A stretch of 13,243 nucleotides of DNA. It comes from Candidatus Omnitrophota bacterium. GTDB lineage: Bacteria > Omnitrophota > Koll11 > JAHIPI01. Positions 1-5,878 of the stretch are shown piece by piece; within the stretch, counting starts at the first letter, position 1; each line of letters begins with the position of its first letter. The notes under the pieces were generated by a model. It worked only from the letters and a program-made list of their open reading frames with translations. It did no database searches and was not told the DNA's origin. The stretch spans positions 1 to 13,243 of the forward strand of contig JAQUMG010000027.1 of NCBI GenBank assembly GCA_028718265.1, written 5' to 3'. The translations under genes were made by a program, and so were the position numbers.

Positions 1-149
1 GGTTCCTGAAACCTGTTGTGCCGGGTGACCAGTTGGAAGTCATTGTAAGAAGCGTAAAGATGATACAAACAGGCGGTGTTTTTGAAACAGAAGCACGTGT
101 ATGTGAAAATATTATAGCCAAAGGGGAGATGACATTTGCCTGCAAGTAA
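1..149 (+). CDS. fabZ: 3-hydroxyacyl-ACP dehydratase, FabZ-type hotdog protein (C-terminal fragment)
   Basis: This is the 3' end of a gene that begins before the window; the first complete codon is at base 3 and the TAA stop is at 147-149. The 48 visible residues contain KPVVPGDQLEVIV, then a basic linker strand, ARVCENIIAKGEMTFACK and the stop. This matches the last two strands of the FabZ/FabA-like hotdog fold, where the (R)PVVPGDQL motif is characteristic. The family dehydrates 3-hydroxyacyl-ACP to trans-2-enoyl-ACP in the cytosol. The catalytic His and Glu would lie upstream and cannot be seen. The 3' end overlaps the TTG start of the following ketosynthase by 14 nt, so the two are probably translationally coupled. 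Family assignment is fairly secure; whether it is the housekeeping FabZ or one dedicated to this cluster cannot be told. Confidence 0.75.
   Translation, partial: FLKPVVPGDQLEVIVRSVKMIQTGGVFETEARVCENIIAKGEMTFACK
123..128 (+). promoter_or_regulatory. Ribosome binding site selecting the TTG start of the ketosynthase
   Basis: GGGGAG at 123-128 lies 7 nt before the TTG at 136. The only nearby ATG (129) is in another frame. The next in-frame ATG (base 169) would remove the VVITGMG beta-strand that opens every FabF-type ketosynthase. The site lies inside the end of the dehydratase gene. Confidence 0.6.
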
Positions 150-1353
150 GAGGGTTGTGATAACCGGTATGGGTGTTGTCTCGTCTATCGGGGTGGGCAA
201 AGATGAATTCTGGAAGAGTTTGATAGCCGGAAGATCCGGGATAAGCGAGGCTGGATTCGACACCTCCGGATTCGCCGTCCACAAAGCCGGCGAAGTCAAA
301 ACTTTCGCGCCCGAAGACTTCATCCCGAAAACGATCAGTAGAAAGATCGGTAGGGGTTCGCAGCTCGCAATAGCCGCGGCGAAACTCGCGCTTGAAGACG
401 GTTTGATAGATACTAAGAAGACCGGCGCGTATCCGTCCGGGATCATAATAGGAACCACCATGGGCGAGGCGCCGTCGATCGAGATGATAGATAAGTTCTG
501 GATAAGTAAGGGCGAGGACGACGTATATTCATCTAACGTAAGAAATTTCCCGGCCAATAATCTTTCGGACAACGTGGCATTCTTTTTCGGGCTGACAACT
601 TATAATTACGTCATACCTACCGCGTGCGCAGCCGGCAACTATTCGATAGGCTACGCCTTCGACCTTATAAGGCGCAATAAAGCTGAAGCCTTGCTTGCGG
701 GCGGAGCCGATCCGCTATCGAGGCTGGCCTTCACAGGCTTCAGCCGTCTCTTCGCGATGGCGGCTGAGAAATGCCAGCCGTTCGATAAGAACAGGAAGGG
801 TATGATGCTGGGCGAGGGAGGCGCGATGCTTTTAGTAGAGAGCCTGGAACACGCTAAGCGGCGGAAGGCGAAGATATACGCCGAAGTTTTAGGTTATGCC
901 CTGAGCTGTGACGCGCATAACATGACTATACCGGCCCAAAGGGGCGTGTCTAAAGTAATGGAGAAGGCGATAAGAAATAGCGGCATAACGAAAGAGGATG
1001 TCGACTATATATCGGCGCACGGAACAGGCACCGGCCTTAACGATAAGACCGAGACAGCCGCCATAAAAGAAGTATTCGGCGATCTGGTAAAGGATATCCC
1101 GGTAAGCTCGATAAAATCGATGCTCGGGCATACTATGGGAACAGCGAGCGCCCTGGAAGCCATTACCTGCTGTCTCGTGATACGCGATAGCGTAATTCCA
1201 CCGACGATCAACTATGATACGCCGGATCCCGAGTGTGATATCGACTGCGTCCCGAACAAAGCGCGGAAGAAAGACGTGAAAATTGTCCTGAACAACTCAT
1301 TCGCTTTCGGCGGCAACAACGCGTGTGTGGTCTTCGGAAAATATAGGAATTGA
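136..1353 (+). CDS. fabF: Beta-ketoacyl-ACP synthase, FabF (KAS II) type
   Basis: This decarboxylating condensing enzyme extends acyl-ACP by two carbons from malonyl-ACP. At 405 aa it matches the usual FabF length. It opens with VVITGMGVVSSIG at residues 7-19. The active-site nucleophile is Cys164 in TACAAG, with His295 in AHGTGTG, Lys327 in SSIKSML and His332 in GHTMGT. The GGxN-like end, SFAFGGNNACVVF, is also present, so the enzyme should be active. The TTG start is supported by GGGGAG 7 nt upstream and by the position of the first beta-strand. It overlaps the dehydratase gene upstream, and the Fe-S gene downstream starts 9 nt after its stop. Base composition here is near 50% GC in places, clearly higher than in the four genes that follow. 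It could be a housekeeping FabF or the first extender of a special chain pathway. Confidence 0.9.
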   Translation: MPASKRVVITGMGVVSSIGVGKDEFWKSLIAGRSGISEAGFDTSGFAVHKAGEVKTFAPEDFIPKTISRKIGRGSQLAIAAAKLALEDGLIDTKKTGAYPSGIIIGTTMGEAPSIEMIDKFWISKGEDDVYSSNVRNFPANNLSDNVAFFFGLTTYNYVIPTACAAGNYSIGYAFDLIRRNKAEALLAGGADPLSRLAFTGFSRLFAMAAEKCQPFDKNRKGMMLGEGGAMLLVESLEHAKRRKAKIYAEVLGYALSCDAHNMTIPAQRGVSKVMEKAIRNSGITKEDVDYISAHGTGTGLNDKTETAAIKEVFGDLVKDIPVSSIKSMLGHTMGTASALEAITCCLVIRDSVIPPTINYDTPDPECDIDCVPNKARKKDVKIVLNNSFAFGGNNACVVFGKYRN

Positions 1354-1362
1354 GGAATAGAT

Positions 1363-2202
1363 ATGTGTGAATTTTGTGTGAAACACGGCGAAGGCAAGAA
1401 GTGGTATCTGAACGCGAAGAATTATAGCGATGATTTGCTTAACGATATAAGACGAAGGAAAATAACCATAAGCCATTTTTACTGGGTTGATAGAACATAT
1501 AAGCAATACTTTAATTTTTTTAAAAATCTACCGCTTCATATACCTTTAATACAGGCAACGGTTAAGGCCGTTTTAAAAAGTACTTTTCAATATGTACACT
1601 GGGGACAGGTGGTGCCCATTGAAGACGTGAAGAGGATACTGGCTATTACAAACTCAATAACGAGAGTGCCATGTGTTTGCCGGATGAGCACTAAGAAAAA
1701 AGAAGAAAGAGTGTGTTTCCTTATAAGTATGAATCCGGGGAAAATGGGGATAGCGGATATTATCGACCAGTCGTACTTTGGTGGTCCGGATATAGCGAAA
1801 TTCGAGGGAGTTACTCGAGAATGGGCAGTAAGTTTTTTTAAGGAAAGTGAAAAAAAAGGCATGATCCATACGGTTTGGGCCTTAAAGGCGCCATTTGTCG
1901 GGACATTGTGTAATTGCGATTATTCAACAGGCTGTATTCCGATGCTCATGCTTACCGAGATCGTACCCGTAATGTTTAAATCGGAATACATTGCTTGTAT
2001 AGATAAAAATTTGTGCGTAGGATGCCAGGAGTGCAGTAAGGTGTGCCAGTTTAAAGCTGTCCTATTTGATAAAAAAGATAAGAAGAGCATGGTAGATAAA
2101 ACGCGCTGCTATGGTTGTGGTATTTGTAGGAGAGCATGCAAAAATACCGCAATCATCCTGACGGATCGCTATCGAATACCCGAGGCGCTAAAAACATGGT
2201 GA
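1363..2202 (+). CDS. Ferredoxin-like Fe-S protein with a cysteine-rich N-terminal region, paralog 1
   Basis: 279 aa. The C-terminus is a clear 2x[4Fe-4S] ferredoxin domain: Cys218, 221, 224, 228 and Cys249, 252, 255, 259, in the two CxxCxxCxxxC patterns. The first 210 residues are not plain ferredoxin. They start MCEFC (Cys2, Cys5), followed by KHGEGKKWYLNAKNYS. Further on come WGQVVPIEDVKRIL, PCVCR (Cys104, Cys106), Cys118 and LCNCDYSTGC (Cys183, 185, 191). These extra cysteines are all kept in the next gene, so they probably bind another cluster or metal. I see no signal peptide or firm membrane segment. The likely role is electron delivery to the flavoenzyme or another reductive step of this cluster; that is inference from position. 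GAGGA at 1352-1356 supports the ATG. I know similar proteins only as generic 4Fe-4S proteins and give no specific name. Confidence 0.8.
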   Translation: MCEFCVKHGEGKKWYLNAKNYSDDLLNDIRRRKITISHFYWVDRTYKQYFNFFKNLPLHIPLIQATVKAVLKSTFQYVHWGQVVPIEDVKRILAITNSITRVPCVCRMSTKKKEERVCFLISMNPGKMGIADIIDQSYFGGPDIAKFEGVTREWAVSFFKESEKKGMIHTVWALKAPFVGTLCNCDYSTGCIPMLMLTEIVPVMFKSEYIACIDKNLCVGCQECSKVCQFKAVLFDKKDKKSMVDKTRCYGCGICRRACKNTAIILTDRYRIPEALKTW

Positions 2203-2208
2203 TGCACT

Positions 2209-3051
2209 ATGTGTGAATTCTGCATAAAACATGGCGAAGGGGAAAAGTGGTATTTAAATACTAAAAACTACAGTAATGATATGCTCAGTGATATTAAAAG
2301 GCACCGGCATGTTGAAAACATATTTTATTGGATAAATCACGCTTATCTCGCACAATTCCCAATTCTTAAAATGTTACCTTCCCATATCCCTATTTTTAGA
2401 ATGTTTCTCAAAAATAGAATACAAAAGCAGTTTAAAAATAGACACTGGGGGCAGGTGGTGCCCATAGAAGATGTTGCGAGGATATTAGAATTCTGCGCTT
2501 CTATAACAAGAGTACCGTGTATTTGCCGTAAAACTACTACCGGGAAAGAGGCACGGGTTTGTTTTTTGTTAAGCTTGGATCCAGCCAAGATAGGTATGGC
2601 CGAGATCGTTGACCAATCATTTTTCGGCGGACCCGATGTTGCGAGATTTGAGAAAATCGATAAAAAAGCGGCGGTATCGATTTTAAAAAAATGCGAATCC
2701 GACCGGATGATCCATACTATCTGGACGTTTGATACCCCTTTTATAGGAGGTTTATGCAATTGCGATATTTCGACGGGATGTATTTCTATGAAAATGTACA
2801 AGGAGATAGTCCCTTTATTTTTTCGTGCCGAATACGTGATGCATGTTGATGTAAACCTTTGCGCGGGATGCAGGGAATGTCAGAAAGTATGCCAGTTTGG
2901 CGCAATTCAGTTTAATGACGGAGAAAAGAAAATAATGATCGATAAAACCAGATGCTATGGTTGCGGTATCTGCAGGCCGGTATGTAAGAAAAACGCCCTA
3001 TTCCTAAAAGATCGTCGATCCGTGCGCGAGACATTGCATTTGTGGTATTAG
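2209..3051 (+). CDS. Ferredoxin-like Fe-S protein with a cysteine-rich N-terminal region, paralog 2
   Basis: 280 aa, aligning to the preceding gene with no gap from residue 1 to 279. My hand count gives about 156 identical positions (roughly 56%), so this is an old tandem duplication rather than a recent copy. The shared features are MCEFC at the N-terminus, PCICR (Cys104, 106), Cys118, LCNCDISTGC (Cys183, 185, 191) and the two ferredoxin motifs at Cys218-228 and Cys249-259. Cys212 of paralog 1 is His here, so that residue is not essential; Cys96 and Cys162 are unique to this copy. The most divergent stretch is about residues 33-75, which may be a partner-docking surface. No Shine-Dalgarno site is visible before the ATG, which lies 6 nt after the previous stop, so translation probably depends on coupling. 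An electron carrier role is inferred. Confidence 0.8.
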   Translation: MCEFCIKHGEGEKWYLNTKNYSNDMLSDIKRHRHVENIFYWINHAYLAQFPILKMLPSHIPIFRMFLKNRIQKQFKNRHWGQVVPIEDVARILEFCASITRVPCICRKTTTGKEARVCFLLSLDPAKIGMAEIVDQSFFGGPDVARFEKIDKKAAVSILKKCESDRMIHTIWTFDTPFIGGLCNCDISTGCISMKMYKEIVPLFFRAEYVMHVDVNLCAGCRECQKVCQFGAIQFNDGEKKIMIDKTRCYGCGICRPVCKKNALFLKDRRSVRETLHLWY

Positions 3052-3073
3052 GATAATAGGCTCGAGAAGATAT

Positions 3074-4549
3074 ATGGACAAAAATAAATATGACGTGATT
3101 GTAATCGGCTCCGGGATAGGCGGATTGACGGTGGCTTGTCTGTTGTCTTTTAGTAAGCGAGTATTAGTATTGGAAAGGAAATCCGGCTTCGGTGGGTATT
3201 GCGCTACGTTTAAACGGAAAGATTTTGTATTTGAATCATCGATTCACGCGGTTAACAACTGTAAAAAAGGACATTTTGCATATAGTATTTTAAAGAACTG
3301 CGGTATTATTAATAGCATTAAATTTCTGAAAAACAAAAATCTTTATAGATCGATATTTCCAAAACACGATTTTGTTGTTCAGCAGGAAAATATCAAAGGT
3401 TATATAAACAGACTAATAAAGTATTTTCCTGAAGAATCCGCCGGCATAAAAGAGCTTTTTAATAATATGTATAGTATTTTTATGGAAGTTGAAAAAATAA
3501 ATAAACTTAAAATTTTGATGAAGAGTCCACAATTACTTAATGCGTCAAAAATGTCTTTAAAAGAAATGCTGGATAGCTATTTAGACAATGAAGAACTTAA
3601 AGCGATAGTATCCCAATATTGGATGTACTGCGGCTTGCCGCCCAGCAGGTTATCGCCGATTCATTTTGCGTATATAGCGCAGGATTATATGGTAAATGGC
3701 GGATATTGCGTAAAGGGCGGAATGAAAAGCATTGTAGACAGTCTCGTTGATAAAATAGAAAAGAACGGCGGGAAAGTTTATGGCAACCGCGATGTGGAAA
3801 AGATATTGGTTGAGAATTCCAGGGCGATAGGCACAGAGACAAGAGACGGCAGGGCTTTTTATGGGGATTATGTGATTTCCAATATCGATGCCAGATATAC
3901 ATTCGAAAGTCTAACAGAAAAAAATTATAAAATAGAAAAATGTATCGAACAAATGGACAAGACCCAGCCATCCATATCCGCGTTAAAAGTATATCTGGGG
4001 CTGGACATCGATGTTAAAGATCTTGGGATCTTGGACGGCGAAATATTTATAAATAGTTCTTACGATCTGGATAAAAGCTATGAGGCCGTATTAAAAAATT
4101 CAGCCGGTATTGCGCCGTTTGGAATATGTGTACACTCAAATATTGATCCGACTCTTTGTCCAAAAAATAAAACAGTATTATCCATAACTATGCTGTCCGG
4201 TTATGATTACTGGAGCAAGATGGGCAAAGAAGAATATGGCCGCGAAAAAAAACGGATAGCAAACATCTTGATCGAGCGGACGGCAAAAGTAATACCGGAG
4301 CTTAAGGACCACATCGCGATGGTGGTAGCGGCAACGCCGCTTACCATGGAACGATATACGGGTAACAGTAAGGGCGCCGCCTATGGCTGGAGCCGCAATG
4401 TGTTTTTTTATGGTTCGAAACATATGAATATTCAAACTCCCATAAAAAATCTATTTCTTACAAGTAATTGGACTAAGATCGGCGGCGGTGTAGAAGGTGT
4501 TCTGAGATCAGCGGATCGTACTTATAATTTAATCAAGAATGCGCCATAA
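3074..4549 (+). CDS. FAD-dependent oxidoreductase, phytoene desaturase / carotenoid isomerase (CrtI/CrtISO) family
   Basis: 491 aa, the usual length for the CrtI/CrtISO/retinol-saturase superfamily. The N-terminal dinucleotide-binding fold reads DVIVIGSGIGGL (Gly12, 14, 17), with the ribose-binding acidic residue in VLVLERK (Glu34) and then GFGGYCATF. The C-terminal FAD motif is NLFLTSNWTKIGGGVEGVL followed by RSADRTYNLI, matching the family's N-L-[FY]-L-x-x-[DN]-W-x-x-x-GGGV-x-G pattern. A mid-region segment, YCVKGGMKSIVDSLVDKIEKNGGKV, is the typical GG-x-x-x-[LI]-x-x-x-L element. Members desaturate, saturate or isomerise long conjugated hydrophobic chains. The position between Fe-S proteins and ketosynthases suggests an acyl-chain substrate rather than a carotenoid, and no carotenoid genes (crtB, crtE) are visible here. 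Codon composition is very AT-rich: bases 3481-3540 contain 13 G/C of 60. Family is well supported; substrate is unknown. Confidence 0.85.
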   Translation: MDKNKYDVIVIGSGIGGLTVACLLSFSKRVLVLERKSGFGGYCATFKRKDFVFESSIHAVNNCKKGHFAYSILKNCGIINSIKFLKNKNLYRSIFPKHDFVVQQENIKGYINRLIKYFPEESAGIKELFNNMYSIFMEVEKINKLKILMKSPQLLNASKMSLKEMLDSYLDNEELKAIVSQYWMYCGLPPSRLSPIHFAYIAQDYMVNGGYCVKGGMKSIVDSLVDKIEKNGGKVYGNRDVEKILVENSRAIGTETRDGRAFYGDYVISNIDARYTFESLTEKNYKIEKCIEQMDKTQPSISALKVYLGLDIDVKDLGILDGEIFINSSYDLDKSYEAVLKNSAGIAPFGICVHSNIDPTLCPKNKTVLSITMLSGYDYWSKMGKEEYGREKKRIANILIERTAKVIPELKDHIAMVVAATPLTMERYTGNSKGAAYGWSRNVFFYGSKHMNIQTPIKNLFLTSNWTKIGGGVEGVLRSADRTYNLIKNAP

Positions 4550-4563
4550 GAGCGGATAAAGAT

Positions 4564-5874
4564 ATGATCAAAGATTCAAACAGGAGAATTGTAATTACCG
4601 GCATGGGCCCTATCTGTTCTTTAGGCATGGGATGCGGCGACGTGTGGAGCTCTGTTTTAAACGCGCGCATAAACCTCGTAAAAGAGGCGTACCTCATCGG
4701 CGGCGAGAAATGGGGAGAATTTTATCTGCATAAAATGAGAGATTTTAATATAGATAAATTTGGTTTACCGGACAAAAACTTCAAATTTATAAAAGAACTA
4801 AGGACGATTAAGAGGGAAGATGTCGACCTATATTATTTATTAGCCGCCGTCAGGCTCGCCATAAAAGACAGTGATCTAAAGTATGAAGCTGACCATAATG
4901 ATATAGGCCTCGTCATAAGTCATGAAAACCCCGGGGTAGAGACTTTATTTGAGGAACTGACGGACCTGGTTTACGGTATGCTTGAAAAAAGTAAAAATAA
5001 GAAATTCTCAAAACTGGAAATGGCGCAAACGTTATATTTCGGTGGATGTGAAGAGCGCGGGTATAATTTGCAAACGTTTTCCTATCTATATTCAGTGGCA
5101 AAGGTGTTCGATATACACGGCTATTCGCTCTTCATTAACAATGCCTGCGCATCAGGCCTCTTTGCTATTGAGTCCGCGGCAAGGCAAATTAAGTCAGGGG
5201 TCTCACCGGTAGTTATAGTCGCGGCTGTTGATAACCCCACAAAAATATATAAGTATCTCTGGTTTAAAAAACATAACCTATATGCCGAGGACGGGATTTG
5301 CCGGCCATTTTCCAACGATGCGAATGGTACTGTCTTCGGGGACGGCGGCGCGGCTCTGATTTTGGAAGATTTAGAGCATGCGCGAAACCGGGGCGCCAAG
5401 ATATATGGTGAGTATTTGGGCGGAGGGTTTTCTTTGGAGGGGTGGAAGATAGTAGTTCCAAATATTACAGATGATTTCTATGTAAGATCTTTTCAAAAGG
5501 CTCTAGAGGTTTCGGGGATTGTCCCTAAGGATATAGATTTTATCAATCCTCATGGCGTAGGGCTGAAAGTGACGGATATATATGAAGCAAATACGATCAA
5601 TGCTATTTTTAAAGATAAAAAACCGTTGATCAGTGCTTTTAAACCGCTCGTCGGTCATAATTTAGGCGGAAGCGCATTACTGGAAAGCGCAATTACTTTA
5701 TTGGGCCTAAAAAATAATTTTATTCCGGCAACATTAAATTGCGAAAATGAAAATAAAAAACTGAATCTCAAGGTTGTAACAGAAAACCAAAAGACAGATA
5801 TTGGCATTGCAGCAAAGATGTCATGCGGATTTGCGGGATTTAGCGGAGTGTGCATTTTTAAAAAAATGAGGTAA
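4564..5874 (+). CDS. Divergent beta-ketoacyl synthase
   Basis: 436 aa with the thiolase-like condensing-enzyme fold. IVITGMGPICSLG is at residues 9-21, NNACASG carries Cys195, NPHGVG carries His330, SAFKPLVGHNLGG carries Lys360 and His365, and the C-terminus has MSCGFAGFSGVCIF. The Cys-His-His set is complete, so it is not a chain-length factor that has lost its nucleophile. Three features depart from FabF. About 31 extra residues precede the nucleophile. The usual HGTxT is HGVGL, so the two threonines that normally contact the phosphopantetheine arm are gone. The region after Cys195 (AVDNPTKIYKYLWFKK) does not resemble the FabF GADA...F segment. These changes suggest a changed acyl substrate or ACP partner. 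It follows the flavoenzyme by 14 nt and precedes the kinase by 4 nt. The SD site is weak. It is AT-rich like its upstream neighbours. Confidence 0.85.
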   Translation: MIKDSNRRIVITGMGPICSLGMGCGDVWSSVLNARINLVKEAYLIGGEKWGEFYLHKMRDFNIDKFGLPDKNFKFIKELRTIKREDVDLYYLLAAVRLAIKDSDLKYEADHNDIGLVISHENPGVETLFEELTDLVYGMLEKSKNKKFSKLEMAQTLYFGGCEERGYNLQTFSYLYSVAKVFDIHGYSLFINNACASGLFAIESAARQIKSGVSPVVIVAAVDNPTKIYKYLWFKKHNLYAEDGICRPFSNDANGTVFGDGGAALILEDLEHARNRGAKIYGEYLGGGFSLEGWKIVVPNITDDFYVRSFQKALEVSGIVPKDIDFINPHGVGLKVTDIYEANTINAIFKDKKPLISAFKPLVGHNLGGSALLESAITLLGLKNNFIPATLNCENENKKLNLKVVTENQKTDIGIAAKMSCGFAGFSGVCIFKKMR

Positions 5875-5878
5875 CAAA

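Noticed and set aside
2343..2801. Open frame of 152 codons on the - strand
   Set aside because: Antisense to the second Fe-S protein, which is confirmed by its paralog and cysteine motifs. A similar shadow appears opposite the first paralog simply because the two genes are homologous.
1363..3051. Duplication as evidence of a recent repeat or mobile element
   Set aside because: The two copies differ at nearly half their residues and have no flanking repeats or transposase, so the duplication is old and ordinary.
3074..4549. Calling the flavoenzyme a carotenoid desaturase (crtI)
   Set aside because: No phytoene synthase or prenyl synthase gene is nearby, and the neighbours are fatty-acid-type enzymes. 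The superfamily is too broad for a substrate call.
1..5874. Calling the cluster a ladderane or aryl-polyene pathway
   Set aside because: Family types overlap with those pathways, but no radical SAM, aromatic starter or ACP genes are visible, so naming the product would be unsupported.
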